The notes: a model not told the origin generated them from the sequence alone. A stretch of 64,000 nt of DNA from Takakia lepidozioides (GCA_030704615.1 CM060733.1:310001-374000), one strand, 5' to 3'; positions 11,414-24,800 are shown, numbered from the stretch's first letter. Translations and numbers: made by a program.

Positions 11414-12047
11414 CTAATGACCTTTTGTTCCAATATAGAGCAGAACACGTGAGCCTTTATTACGACCCTCCTTCAAGGTCGGGTTTGTTAAGTAACGTAT
11501 GAGTTCCCCTCGAATCTCCTTTGCAAGATCTTTTACATCAAATTTAGATGCATCATAACCCCTCTGAAGCAAGTCAGGTACATAATACTCTCTGCACGTC
11601 CCAAACACCAGTCTGCCCAATTCGCACACCATTGACTGTAACCATCTTTACCATCCTTCTTGTCAATGTAAGACCAGAGTAATGCCATATATGATACTCG
11701 TTCTAAGCCATTATTCAACGGGTAGAACTGAACGTTGTTCTTGATCAGTTCCTCTTTGATCATAGGATGATGCAAATGATTCGTTAACCTGAGCATCAAG
11801 CTCTCAAGGACATCAGCAGCTGCTAGAAACTTCGGCTGGCAAAGCACAAAGTCACTCCATGACTCGAATTGCTCTTTAAGGAAGCTTGAAAAAAGACGTC
11901 CATCTTCTTCTTCACTTGCTCCAACTGTTTTATCCACCTCTTGAACGTCTTAGAGCCCAAGCCCTCTTTCCGCAACACAAGGAGTGCAGTATCTTCATCA
12001 AATGTCAGAGGGGTAATATCCTCATCAGTGAGGGGTTTGACCCACAT
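11414..12047 (-). pseudogene. Unrecognised protein remnant with two frameshifts
   Basis: Three overlapping minus-strand frames read as one protein interrupted by frameshifts. It starts around WVKPLTDEDITPLTFDEDTA and continues EQFESWSDFVLCQPKFLAAA after a slip at the T run near 11890. A second slip near 11600 leads into DASKFDVKDLAKEIRGELI. The composition is that of a normal globular protein and each frame picks up where the previous one stops. No start codon context, no end and no family motif were recognised. Such remnants are usually parts of old transposons, but the family is unknown to me. Confidence 0.4.
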
Positions 12048-13396
12048 CTTGTAACAACATCGGTGGCGGTGTGAGAAGCTGCAAGAGATCTGAAATCTAA
12101 CTTCACCGGTGAGTCATTGATAACATTGCCCACCTTACCCCCCCCCATTCAACGAGTTTCTGCCAATCTCACAACATCCGGGCCCATTGCCATACTAACA
12201 ACATCCCCCTGTGCCATACCGATAGCACCCGTCCCCAACTCCCTACTTTGAATGTTTAGTTGTCATTATCCATGCATGCTTTCCACTTTGTTCTCATGAG
12301 GGAGTGCATGCCGCTTGGTTTTGGCAGCCCCACAAGGACTGGGAGAAGAAAATGGGGCCTCTTACTCAATTTTTTGGATTTTTCACTCAATTTGTGATTG
12401 TAGCTAGCAAGGTTTATTTATTTATTTATCAAAAACAGGATTGTAGTGGTAGGGAGGAGGAGTATGCATGTGGATATTTTGTACATGCCAGTGGAATTAT
12501 GACGCTGTGAAACCCTTAAGGCCTCGACTATAATAGACCTCAAATCACAGGAGAGTCAAGTCAAGTCAAATGACTGATCGACCTATCTTGATTGAACAGG
12601 GCAATGTGTCAATCTATTGTTTAGGATTTAAGGTTGCAAGTTCATTCATGATGTCATGATGGCGATGGTTTTTGTAATATATGTTTCTCCGCGCTGCATA
12701 TTCGTAGTACCTTCATTATGCAATTTGCAATGTATGCGTTGTGTTTTTATGTGTAAGGCTCTGCTTTGGTCCTTATTTTGGTGCAAATTCTAATGGGGTT
12801 CTTTTCGGGTACGATGAGCTTTCACTTTTGCAAGAGAGGCAGTAACATCCATATATGTTGGTGTACTTAGTGTGGTTTTTCAAATTTTTAAGAAGGTGTT
12901 ACTTTCTTCATGTTGCTACTTCTTAGGAGTTTATTTGTTTGCAGGTACTTGTGAAAGACAACAAGTTGTATTTTGCTGAACGGTACTTTAAAAAGAAATC
13001 GGGTAGTTAGTTTCTTAGGACTGGCTGTCATAGGTTTGCCGATCTTTGCGTTCGATTGTTTGAAAATTTCTCTCCTTCTTTGGTGATTTAATCTTTGCTA
13101 TATGTACTAAACTCAATTCCTTGTCAACTCTCATGCTCTCGAGGATTTTTTTTGAGTTGACTACGTCTATGCCTCCAATTCACTTCGGCTTTGTTAGCGT
13201 CCAGAGGAGAGCGTCTTGCACTAACGGAGCTATCAGCAGGGTGAGAGACATTTTCCCCACACAACTCTCGAGTCAAAAATTCTCCTGTAGAACATCTTTT
13301 CTCCAAGAGCTGTCGAAGGCAGCGAGGAGCTGGGCTCTCCTTCTATTACCACATTTGGGAAGAGTTGTCATAAGAGCAAACCAAGATTTACGAGCT
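12048..13396. other. Intergenic stretch, nothing recognised
   Basis: A/T-rich with small reading frames only. No splice-consistent exon or repeat could be supported. Confidence 0.4.
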
Positions 13397-14233
13397 TCAG
13401 ACACAAGGTCTAAGTGAGCCAAGTATAGAACCTTCTGCAGACAGGGCAAGATCTTTTGGAAAACTACCAAGCATCGCATTTTTCATATTTGCCATAAGAT
13501 AATACCCTTGAGAGACTCCCAAACATGGCAAAAGCAGAATTTGGATGCCATCTTTGATATTTAGCAGCAAAGCAATAGCAGAAAAGTCAGAAAAGAAAAG
13601 ACTGTACTTATTCCAATGAGAATAGAGTGAGAGAGCACGAGTCCAAACAGAAGTTGCAAAAGGACAGAACACAAAACAATGTTCAATGTCTTTCGTGTAA
13701 TTCAGATTACACACAGCACAAGTGGAAGGAGAATCCGAAAGAATGGCACTGACACGGATAAATCTATTTGCAATCTTCCAAAGAAAAGCTGAGATCTTAG
13801 AAGATCTATGTTTTTTCCAAATATCTGCCCATATAAGTTTCCATGAGCCAGTAACGCGGGTCCATTTCTTCGTCCACTTCCTTTCAAAAGTCCGTTTGGG
13901 CATGAACAAGGAATATCCCAGCTTAACTGAATATGCAAAAAAGTGGTCATGTTTGTTGGTAATCCAAAACCACTCTTCAGGATCAAAATGCAACAATCTG
14001 ATGGGCGCTGAAAAAAACCATTTGAAGAAGCAGTTATAATGTTGAAGCTCCTCCGGCGGCATGAGGTTGGATTTCCCCGTACTGGAGCAAAAAAACTCTA
14101 ATAATATCGTAAACAGTACTGTCATGTAGCATAAGAGGCTTGGGATTGTACAATCCAAATGCACACTGAAGCCAATTCCCAAGCAGTTGGGGCTTCTTGT
14201 GACTGCAAAAAAGGCCTTTAGCTCAGAGCCCAC
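13397..14233 (-). mobile_element. LINE (non-LTR retrotransposon) fragment: zf-RVT zinc-binding C-terminus
   Basis: A 278-codon minus-strand frame carries the module found after the reverse transcriptase in plant LINEs. It has WKLIWADIWKKHRSSKISAF followed by LWKIANRFIRVSAIL, then a C-x2-C...H-x4-C zinc site (CAVC...EHCFVFC) and SVWTRAL. Reverse transcriptase and endonuclease domains are absent, so this is a 5'-truncated copy, as is usual for LINEs. The start of the frame is not a real start. Confidence 0.75.
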
Positions 14234-15184
14234 TGAAAAACCAAGCCACTGTGGGAAATTCGTGTTGAGAGGTTGAGGTTCTCACCCCTCTTTTTTGTGA
14301 AAATTCATAGAAAAACACTCCCTTTCTTTTGCACAACATGTGCTCCTGAACATTGGCGAATCCAAGTTCGATTGAAGAGCCGCTAATGGAAAGATTGTGG
14401 TCCTGATTGGTGTCGAAACAAATGGTGACTAGCTCATAATATCTCCCGCACAGAGATTGCTTGCTTGTTTGCTCCAACTTAATCCCCAATGACCTACACT
14501 ATGCACAACAAAAGCTTGAAGCCTAATAGATAATTCTCATAGTAGTCTATATTGGGAGTGTTGGAATAGTTACTCCAATTAGATTATAATTCAAAGAGGC
14601 ACAACCATTACTCAAGGGTGAGAAACCCATTCACAAGGTCACATATTGCATCATACGTGCGTTGATGAAATTCTACATTGTGATCACTCTGCAACAATTG
14701 TGGAACTCGGGGTAGAGCTGTAGTATTCCAGTTTGCCAACCTCCGGTTCCGGTTTTTTCAGATCTTTTTTATGGAAAGAACCACCGGTTCTGGTTAATCA
14801 TAAGAACCTCAAATAACCGACGGTTTTCATCAAATAACCGACGGGTCTTTGGCGGATCTTTGACGGTTTTTAGGCTGGTTATTTCTAAAACTATGTAACC
14901 GGCGGTTATGAGCCTTTGCCTGTTCTTTTCTTTTTTGGGAACCGCAGTTATACATCCATATACCCTTCTTCGTAACCTCCCGGGTTTGTAGCCGAATCAA
15001 AGAACCTCCCATCACTGGTTACTTTTTCCTTGCTTCTCAATATATTCAGGGCATTTGTCCCTTTCCCTTAAAAACAAAAGGGTCCTTGGTCACCCGGTCA
15101 TGATGGCATACCATACTATGGATTGCAGAAAATGGACCCACATTCTACATGCATAACATTCTACATGCATATTGTTGTCAAGGA
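14234..15184. repeat. Region of aaccg/cggtt subterminal-type repeats
   Basis: Between about 14730 and 14910 the motifs ccggtt, aaccg and gacgg recur many times in both orientations (for example ataaccgacgg twice near 14815 and 14840). Clusters like this are typical of the subterminal regions of hAT-type elements, but no clear terminal inverted repeat pair or target duplication was found here. Confidence 0.35.
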
Positions 15185-15793
15185 TTAATCCATGATATTC
15201 TGCCAACTTAGTGAATATTTTGCCACGTAAGCCTCCCTTTCTGGACAGAAAAATGGACACCAAATGTGTGGGGTATCTTTTGAGGCCTTCGAGGCCTTAG
15301 AGCAGGTTTGGGCAACCCTTGTTATAAGATCTCCATCTTCTACTTTCCAAACAGAAAGTGGTAAATGGGAAATCCTTTGGGGTGAAGTGACACCATAAAA
15401 TTCCAGTTGCTGAAGCACCACTTGGCCTTGCTTGGAAAGGTGAACTACCTCAACGTTGATGTTGACGCCCACACAAATCCCAGCGAGGTTGTTAGCATCT
15501 GGCCTCACCTTCACACCATGCCAAGTTGACCCCAACGTTGGGTTGCCAGCAAAGATGCCGTGACTCCCACGTATATCCATTCCATTGGGCCCAGTACAGA
15601 TACCTTGTCGAGTCCTCGTCCCCACCATTGCTTCGGACCCCACCCCAAATCCATGGAGATACTCTCCACATGTTCTCCTCAACGAACTCATTTGGACCAT
15701 CTTGGCCCCAGATGTCCAAGTCAGGTGATTGTTGACAGGATAGATAGAAACAGCAACTGAGTTGTCACAATGTAACGTAAGCACAAAAAGCAC
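15185..15793 (-). CDS. Hypothetical reading frame, unrecognised
   Basis: A 202-codon frame downstream of the kinase gene on the same strand. It begins with GTG in the raw frame, so the true start is unknown. The middle is rich in Gly and Asn and shows no motif I recognise. It could be a 3' exon of something else or chance; it is listed for its length only. Confidence 0.18.
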   Translation of the reverse strand: MLFVLTLHCDNSVAVSIYPVNNHLTWTSGAKMVQMSSLRRTCGEYLHGFGVGSEAMVGTRTRQGICTGPNGMDIRGSHGIFAGNPTLGSTWHGVKVRPDANNLAGICVGVNINVEVVHLSKQGQVVLQQLEFYGVTSPQRISHLPLSVWKVEDGDLITRVAQTCSKASKASKDTPHIWCPFFCPEREAYVAKYSLSWQNIMD

Positions 15794-16108
15794 AAAGCAC
15801 AGTCCCTATTGCAGGTTTGGGGATATAAGTGAAATAGTCTGTGATACATGTAATAGGATACCTGTGGATCAACGGTTCACAGTAATTGCAGATCAAGCTG
15901 TGAGAGGAACACGCATCCATTGAGTTGAAAAAAGGTACAACAAAAATACTCCTTAGACAATTTGTGAGCACAACATACTCCATCAATCAAAAAACTGCTG
16001 ATGCACCTCAGAGGATGTTGTGTACAATATATTCATTGAATGTGAACAAACTCTGGGGATCGCTGAGAAGCAGCACATCACCATGCTAGCATGTTTGGAA
16101 GAGATATA

Positions 16109-18152
16109 TCATGTGCTAAAGCTGACATTTTGCCTTAGTGAGGTTTCCAAATGTTCCAGAGTCATGACAATTTGCCAAAAGTCAGGTCGTTTCTTGGGGT
16201 TGGTGGACCAACAGAGCTGCATCAATTTTCCCAACGGGACTGGGCAGTGATCTGGCAGCATTGGTCTTGCATTCTGCAGCATTCACAACCAAGAGAGAAG
16301 TTACACACTACATCTGGAAACCGACACAGAGCCATGAGAGACATAATTTTATGAGACATGGACAAAAACAATGTCTACATCGATAGCACACAAGTGGCCT
16401 ACCTTATTCACAACAGCAAAGGCTGCCTGCACAGCGGTCATTTCCTCAAAAGGGAGGAGCCCTGTGACAAGCTCCCACAACACAATACCAAAACTGTACA
16501 CATCCACCTTCTTTGAATAGTGCTTATGGCTAATAAATTCGGGGGCCATCCAACGGTAAGTTCCCAAGTCCCCATTTGGAGAGATGCAGTCTGATTCCAG
16601 GCACCCCACACCGAAGTCTGTAACTTTAATTCTGAGGTCTTCGGTAAGAACCAAGTTCTCTGACTTCAAATCCCTGTGAACCACCCCCTGTGAATGCAGG
16701 TACCTCATTCCTCGAGCTACATCCAGTGCCATAGGCACTATTGTCTCCAGAGGGATTGAATGAGGTTCGCGCTTGTGAAGAAATGCCCTGAGTGAGCCAC
16801 CTGGCAGATACTCTGTGATGATGCAACACACTGGAGGCTTCCTGCAAGCTGCCACAAACTACAGACCCCAAAATCCACAGCCAAACATAATTCAAACGGT
16901 GCCTACAGTTGACTGGGAAGAGTACACAATCAACACCACATGAATGAGTCCCACGACAATTCAGTTCTATTTCAATCATGTAAAGCCTCACAGAGTGGAC
17001 GCATTCCATGGCTCAACTACTTGATGACTGTAGTTGGCCTCACAAACTAGATTCTGTTTGGAGTTTAGCATTACAGACATCCAGTAGGGAATTGCAGAAG
17101 AAGAACATTGTGCCACCAGTTCCTGCACATTGAGAAGACAAGTAATCACCTGCACAACGTTTGCATGATGCAGAGCTGACATCAAAGAAACCTCCTGCAT
17201 GAACTGCCGATCCAGCTTCATTGACATTTCCTCGTCCTCGTCATGCTGCTTCATTACTTTGACAGCCACCTCCTGATTTTTATAGACCCCTTGGTAGAGA
17301 CGGCTATGACTTCCAGATGCAAATTTTTTACCAAGAAACAGCTGAGACATATCCACCATCCACTCCTCCCCGGCTTCGACTGAATGTGCTCCATTGGGGG
17401 TCTCAAAATACTGCAAATGAGCAAGAAATAAACTTCAAAATCTCCCTGGTCAAAGATACAAACATATTGAACAGTTAAAACACAGCCTCAAGGAAGGGAA
17501 CCCTGCACCACTACAAAAAAAACTGTCAGTTCTCCTTGTGTGAATGTCTCACGGAAACATAAGAGAACAAAGCACCCTCCACCTTGACAGAATAGCAATG
17601 AAGATTCGCACACCTGAGACCAAGAAGGAGTCCGCTTGATGTTTTCTCCCTCCAGACTTAGGTCTTCATCCGAATCTCTGCATTTCCCTGAAACTTTGAT
17701 CCCATCGAAGTTTTTGTTTTTCATTTTGGATTTGTCAGGACCACTGCCATCTGCAGCTATATTACCATTTGCCCAGGGTGAGAGGGAGGCAATAGACCGA
17801 TCCTTTCCAGTCAGATTGGACCTAATAGGACTGCTTTCTGAAGACCTTGACATCTTTTTTTTTGTCTCATCAACAGCAGGGTCTCCAACAACATGGATGG
17901 GCATTGATTTTGTCTTAGAAACAGGGTCCACCACAGGCGTCGAGTGGCTGTCCAGCAACCTTTGATAAATACACCGAGAGAAATGGGGACGACCAACCCA
18001 GGTTGAATATACCTGGTCAGAGCCTTTGACCTTTTCCTTTTCAATACTACTCTCATTTCCCTGCCCTTTCTGAGCCATAACTTTCTGTTGGAAGTTTTCC
18101 ACCTCTATGGTGTGGCGCTGTGAAGTGATCACCTCCATGCGAAGCTCCTCAC
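16109..18152 (-). CDS. Raf-like protein kinase (MAPKKK-like, HT1-type), N-terminus incomplete
   Basis: Four minus-strand exons fit together in frame through gt-ag introns: 18152-17614, 17410-17150, 16858-16403 and 16273-16109 (TGA stop). The kinase domain starts with [20 protein letters not shown], with the glycine-rich loop [12 protein letters not shown] and catalytic Lys in VAVKV. It continues with HRDLKSEN (catalytic loop), DFGVG (metal-binding DFG), GTYRWMAPE (activation segment end), [13 protein letters not shown], and closes with RPDFWQIV. This order and wording match plant Raf-like kinases close to HIGH LEAF TEMPERATURE 1, cytosolic Ser/Thr kinases of CO2 and stress signalling; exact orthology is not decided here. 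The exon 18152-17614 is a low-complexity Ser/Lys-rich N-terminal region. It opens at an acceptor (cccacag) and codes GEELRMEV first, so further 5' exons lie upstream, perhaps in 18160-18700. Confidence 0.87.
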
Positions 18153-18159
18153 CTGTGGG

Positions 18160-20930
18160 TTACAACAGCTTCCAATCAGCCTACAAACTCTCATTAAAAG
18201 AGTTAAGTTCCTTGTGTTGATGGCACCTTCCTGAGTCAAGGCTGTTGCTAGATCACTGTGACTCCACAGGATTCTTCAACATCCCTCTGTACAAAGCAAG
18301 GCTTGATTTCACAATGCTAGAAGCACTCTGCCCACTCCAACTCCTATGCACCCCACGGAGTGTAGCTTGCAGGTTCATTCTAATAAGTGCCTGAAAGAGA
18401 AATTAGTAAGAGGCTGACCCGAGGTCTGACAAGGCCTCCAGAAGGGCAAGAATCTGCTGGAATCGTCTTGCTGGGCGAGCAGAAGGAGTAACAACAGCTA
18501 AGCTAGAGGCACAGAAAATGTGTACAAGAACCACCTGTCCATTTTTCCCTTCCAAAGAGTGCAAACAGAGGAGAGAATACAGGGAAGGTCCACTGTAATC
18601 CTTCTTCACATGGAGATTGGGACAATGTTGTGTTAGTCCATCACTTGGTACTTGATTTAGTGGCTCTTTCATTTCTCTATCCCACTCCAGTCACCAGTAC
18701 ACAAGTCATGGCTGTTGAGTTTGGATATTTTTGGGGGTGAACACAAGCTGACTTCATGACTGAAATTGGATTAAGAGAAATGATAGAGCCTCTGAATCAA
18801 GTACCACCTCGCCCTTTGTGAGCCAGAAAGAGAGAATGAGAGAGAAGAAGACACGATGGATAGATGGAAAATGAGAACGATACTTAGTAGTGAAAAGTGA
18901 GGAAAAAGGTGAGACGAGTATAGTGTGGGAAGGAAAGTAAAGTGACAAACCCGAGCAACACGAAAGTTCAAAACAACTTTTTTTCCTTCATCCCTTCCTC
19001 CTCTCGGGCTGCTTCTCCGACTGAACCATTTCCCCCCACATTGTGTGATATCTAATTATCTGATGGGCACACCATCACAATCGTGCCATGCCCTGAACTT
19101 GTTTTTCCTCTTTGACTGCCACCATCTCCCTCATGTTGGATTGGGAAATTTGAAGTCTTCACACGAGCCATCTTCACGATAATGGATCGTACACTGATCC
19201 GACAAGCTCCTCTTTGGCCTATTCGCTTTCTCAAATCTTTTATCGACACCTCTCTCTACTTTCAATTCAAACCAACCCAACCGCTCCTTTACAACTGATG
19301 AAGAATAACCATGACCCACGAGCCCAGATATGGTGCATTCTCCGATCCATCCTGCCGTGACCTTGAACAACGCTGACCGACCGTGTCTCTTCCAACAACT
19401 GCAAGTGTCCGATCAAGTTAGACACATATGCCATAAATCACCGAAGAAGACTTTGTCGAGAGATCCTTCACCCGACTGAAAGATCTGAGTCTACAGCAAG
19501 CGACCTCGCATTCCCCAATCTGTCCTCCAAATTTGTGTTCTATCTTCCCGAAGAGATACTGTGGCTGTCAGGTCTAGAGATGCGGATGTAGCAATAAGCC
19601 TAACCAGCAAAAACCCATTATTCATCTATTGTCCACATAGTTCATCCATCACCAGTCTCTAGTCTCGAGTCTCGAGTCTCTAGTCTCTACTTCTTTCTAG
19701 CATCGAGACTAGTTTGTGGCGTCTTCGAAGTCAACTTGTTCGGCTGCGGTGCAGAGAGAACCCTTGTGTGCATTCGATTCGACTATGGGAGAGAAACATA
19801 AGCACCCACTACTGGTGACATTTCATAACCTGCAGTTGAGCTTTTTCCTTCTATAGCTTACACTAATGATACTCCAAGACGCCTGCTTCTTGAATCACCT
19901 GCTTGGTAGTCCTTTTCAAGAATTTAAGCAAAGGTCTCGCTTACAATCTCCTTTTCTGTTGCAGACTTTAGAAGCAGAGCACCATCGTTCCTTCTTCAAC
20001 GAAACGTGATACACTCATGGAATGAAACTCATCTGTTTCGATTATGTGTGTGCATAAGTGTGTACAGTGAAAGCTGCTCTATCTGTGTGCCGAGTTTCCT
20101 AGGTTGTTTGTGAACCCAACTTGTTACAGGACAATCTGGACTCATTACTAAATCTGGACCCATTACTAAGTAAAGGCTTTAGGTCACTCATCTAGTTCTT
20201 GGTCCCTCTCTCCGACCCTCCTATTGAAGTCTTTCTGCCCCGTGGCTTCCTGCGGACGTAGGAAACTTTTTTCTTTCTTTCTTTGGCCTGGGACTCGCTT
20301 AAAATCAGCAAACCATCGGCTCAGCAGTTCCCTAACTACTCTCGCTCTCACGCTCTTCTCATGCCTCTGGTCCATGAAGTCCAAGCATGCACTTGGAGCA
20401 GTCAACTGCACCCATGCCTCGTGAATGTACTGAAAGAAAAACAAGAGAGCATGCACTTGAGGTCACTCGTTTTTGACAGATCCAAAGGTCAACATGAACA
20501 GTACAATCATACAGTCAGTCATCATACAATGGACCAAGATTGGTGCTCAAATTATCTGAACAACATCTTGACAATCTGTCTTCTGTTATGTATGGTCAGC
20601 TGCAAAGTGCACTGGCGCACTGTCTACGTCCATTTGTCGAGTCTTTTGGCTTGTCCGGACAATAGCACACTCATTACAGACTCGAGATCTTAGGGTTATG
20701 GTTTGCTTCCATGTGAGAGGCACATGGGGACTGTCAAGCTTAGAGAACTTTGCAGCTACTGATTTATCCATAATATCCTTCACCATTCCTGAGAAATCTG
20801 GGTAGTTTGTTTCAGTGGAGGTCTGTTCTCCCCAACTTACTGTTCCCATGCCTCAATGACTCCCTCTTGTCGACCTTAAGGAAAAACCCTGTGGGGATCC
20901 TTATTTCATTGAGCATTGGTATAAACTACC
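18160..20930. other. Possible 5' exons of the kinase gene, then intergenic sequence
   Basis: On the minus strand a frame ending in RRFQQILALLEALSDL (about 18403-18490) and another after a ttctctttcag acceptor reading ALIRMNLQATLRGVHRSW could be N-terminal exons of the Raf-like kinase, but I could not join them in frame to 18152. From 18700 to 20930 no gene was recognised. Confidence 0.3.
19654..19688 (+). repeat. Heptamer tandem repeat (agtctcg/agtctct), five copies
   Basis: Five consecutive 7-base units of agtctc followed by t or g. A short simple repeat with no visible function. Confidence 0.9.
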
Positions 20931-20938
20931 GTATAAAC

Positions 20939-21887
20939 CAGTGTTGTGCGGGTTCTGCCTTTTTACGGAACCCGCCGGGTCCGGGTGCGGGTTTTTTTTC
21001 GGAGCCAAGTCCGGGTCCGGATCCGGGTTTTTGAAATTTGGAAAATCCGGGTCCGGGTTCGGGTCCGGGTTTGTCAACACGAACTCGGGTTAGGGTCCGG
21101 GTAGTTGTTGGGAAATATTAGCGGGTTCACGGGTTCGGATCTGGGTCCTAATTTATTGATTAAATAAATTAGAAAAATTAATATTAATTAGAGATAAATT
21201 TATTTTTGGCTGGAAAAAAATTTAAATCTTAATAATGAATTTTATTTTAAGAGACATTCCTTCAAAATATACCATGAATATGAATATGTATACTATGAAT
21301 AAGAATTAAATTAAGTTTGATTTCCATTTTCTATTTTTCAATATCAATTCTTTAAACATGTTAAGAATAGTAATATGCCTCAAGGGTAGATCACTATAGC
21401 ATGGATGTGTGGGATCTGGCATAATAATAATATATGACGTCTCCTTTGGGAGGTGTAAATTATGGTCCCGGAGGGCACAACTTTGTGACACCACTCCGTG
21501 GATTGAACCCACAACCGCTTTTGAGGTGGTGTGTGGGCATTACCACTGGGCTACAACGTGGTGGGGCTGGCTGCTGCAGTGGCCTATTGCTGCTCGTCCC
21601 CTCCACACATATGACAAAACCTACCAGATCTAAGGTGGACCCCGTATGCCCCATCTAAATTTAAGTCCCGGACCCTGACCCGCTACATTGGCCCCGGGTA
21701 GCGGGTTTAACGGGTTCTGGACCCAGCAGGCGGGTCCGGGTCCGGGTCCGGTTCCGGGTTCATTTTAGACATGAATCCGGGTTAGGTCCGGGTTTTTTGA
21801 GATAGCACGGTGCGGGTGCGGGTGCGGGCAACAAGGATCCTAACCCGCCGGGTACCCGCCTTCAAAACCCGGACCCGCACAACACTG
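20939..21887. mobile_element. Non-autonomous hAT-like DNA transposon
   Basis: The ends are inverted repeats: cagtgttgtgcgggt at the left and acccgcacaacactg at the right. Inside each end are dense ccgggt/acccgg repeats, the subterminal pattern of many plant hAT elements. The left flank is gtataaac (20931-20938) and the right flank is gataaac, which would be an 8-bp hAT target duplication with one base lost. No transposase is encoded. The internal part is A/T-rich and has been invaded by a SINE at about 21410-21570. The ends resemble those of the element at 38662-39446, so both probably use the same transposase source. Confidence 0.75.
21410..21570 (-). mobile_element. tRNA-derived SINE nested in the hAT-like element
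   Basis: Read on the minus strand, the head is tgtagcccagtggtaatgcc (A box) followed by ggttgtgggttcaatcc (B box) at the spacing of a tRNA gene. It shares the A and B boxes and the string gttgtgggttca with the SINE at 4332-4560. The boundaries are approximate and no target duplication was identified. Confidence 0.6.
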
Positions 21888-24800
21888 GATAAACGTTCTT
21901 TGTTGTGGTATTTCACGGTTCATTAATATGCTACCACTGTTAGGTACACTTAGGCTCCCATAAACTCCTCTACATCCGGCCCAAACCTACACCAGACACA
22001 TGAGCACTACATGGGTTATCTTCGAAGGCAGGATTTAGAGGTAGAGTAATTGGCCCGAGCAGTTGGTGAAGGTGTCGTTGAAGAATTCAGTGACATGAAC
22101 TCCGGTTCTCAGTTTGAAAGGCAGAATCTGACAACATGAAATTAAGTTGTTGACTGGTAGGTGCACCATGCCTTGGTCGTGGCTGTCCTCACACTCTTCT
22201 AGCTCACCACACTGTTCCCACCTGTCCACCAGGGCCTCGGGGTTCGTTCGTTCCCTTTTGACGAAGACGGTTGTGTATGGTTAGGGTTACTAGTAGACAG
22301 TGTGTCGGACAAAAAACCATAAGTCATAGACGCACAGTGGGTCAAAGCCCGGCCATAAGATATTGTCTCCCACAAGTGCCATTCCTTTTGTCTGGTTGAG
22401 AGTCGAGAGAGAGCTGCAGTGAGGAAGAAGATCAAGTACTGGGTACAAGAACGTGCACAATCTCATTGTTCGTGGGTTTGAATTGAGTCAGAAATGTGCA
22501 GGGCCCAGGCCCCTGTGCCGGCCTCCCACCAAAACCCACGACACAAAACAGCCCAACATTCAAAAGCTTGGCAGGCTACATGCTTGCAGAACAGTCGCCG
22601 TGGCAAGTCGGTACCATATTCTCCTGCCTTACTAACTCCAATGCTCATATGCTCTGCAGCTCTGCAGTGCAAGATTATGAAGCGTGATCTAGCGCACACT
22701 GTCTCCACAGAACATGTGCCAACATCTGTCAGAGCCTTTAGCTCGCGGTTGCCAAATTCGGGGAAGTGGGTACGATTCCAACATTGGGCAGCCAACAGAC
22801 TCGCGCTGATAAATGAATTGCGTGGCAGATCTGCTGCTTGTTCAAATTTAAACTTACTGCAAGCAAAGCTGCCCTGGCATCACACAACCCTAACTTAATA
22901 ATCCTCAGACATATTCCATGTTCAAATTCTGACTTCCTGTTTCCCAACAGCTCGCTTGCGAAGTGGCAGAGGTGCGTGAACATTCAAACGTATGTACAAG
23001 ACGCCAGCCATTGCTCCTGCGCTGGGAGACGGAGAAACATATTCTATTCTCACAGACAGCTCACAGCACCCCCCTTTAAACTTTAAACCAACTTACTTTA
23101 CATATTTACGTACATACTTCATGAGGTGAAGTGGCTCCGAGTTCCGTTGACCAGTAGACTCTGTAAATTCGGTGGAACGTTGTACACACTTTAGCTTTTA
23201 CTTTAACCTTCTCTACGTGCCGCTAGGTAACAATAGACGATATTATCTGCAGCATAAATTATTGTTTCACTTTCTGGGTCCTACATATCCGGCCATATCA
23301 GAAAAAAGGGAGGGGACTTTGTGATCTATGTGATAATCATATACATGCCCCCACTTGCTGCCTTTTTGCTCATCTATTTCCCAATCATTGCTTTCTTTCT
23401 GTAGCCTTCGGATTCATCCTCTCACTGCGTCCTAATCTTGAGGAACAAATAAGTTCAATACTTGCATTTCAGTAGAATTGATTTACTAACCCACCATGAA
23501 TGGCTGAATGAATGATGACAGGGATCGATGACGAATGGTTTATCCCATCTCTGATGGAGTCACCCTGTTCGTGTCGAGACGTCCATATGATCAACCTTTT
23601 CTTTTCTTCTGGAGCCCTTTTTTTTTCCTTATAATCAAAGGACTCTGGAAAAATAACCCAGCGGCAAAGCGTAACTCAACAACTCAACGTCAACTACTCA
23701 ATAATATCTTAACTTTCTGGATATTGGATTGATCTTTATGACAATCCATGAGATTTCATTCTTTCACCAAAAAGCGGCCCTGTATGCGGACTGATGAGTA
23801 AGTATGATAAGTTATTGAGCCACTTTAGGACCTGATCGCATCGTGGATGCCTGAGTCTGTAGTTGCTCCCATGTATAATGGCTATATATCTCTGTATATA
23901 TATATAGAGAGAGAGAGAAAAGGGGAGGACGCCATTAGACCTGAGCACCTTTGAAAACTGTTTTATGTTTCTTGAAGCGGAATTTCGCAGTCGCCGGACT
24001 AGGTACGTCGCTCTGCCCCGGCCAGTTCTGGATTCCAGCCCTCCGCCCGCTGCATTCTGGTAATTCGTTTTCTCTTACGTTGCTCGGTCGGGGCTGGTAT
24101 AGACTAGGTATGTATCGGCTCGCCCTAGCAACACATATCTTCCACCGGACTTCACAACAGATAATACTCCACGAAAGTCCAACCCTAAGAGTTTCACCTG
24201 TCAAGTTCTCTCTATAGTTATTTTTAACTGTTTGATATTGCTAGTATAATTTTTAAAAGGAAAGGCATGGGCAGGCATGGGCATGGATGATGCAGTAATG
24301 AGGGCAGCATGCGGCCGCGCGCCGCTTTCACGCCGCGATTGCGCTACCGCTTTACACTCCACACTCATTGCGCCTCCTTTGCCTTTATCATCCTTCCTTG
24401 CTCTGGCTCTTGCCTCTACATTCATCCACTATCGCTTGATGGCGGTTCCCACTTTATCTTTATTCATCTATGCTACATAATATCGTGGCATATCAATGAT
24501 AATAGTAGTTACTACTATTTACATCCACTCGACAAATCCGGCAGACATTATGTGCTCGAAATCTAATTGCGAAATTACGGGTTGGACGAAAGTTCTAAGT
24601 ACGGTTGGTCCACGTGAGTGGAAGTGAAATGGATTAACGTTTTACCTACCCGCTGTGCTGTTTTACTGAGGAGGGAAGCGAGGTAAGAAAGGAGTGCAGT
24701 TTGTGGCAGACTGCAGAGTGCACAACTGCCCGCGCTTCGTCTAAGTTATCTCTCTCGCTTCGCAAATGCCGTAGAGGCGACATGCGCTGTGAATAATGGA

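Noticed and set aside
22035-23086. Several overlapping 60-130 codon frames as a gene
   Set aside because: Frames lie on both strands, share no motif and no splice-compatible continuation was found.
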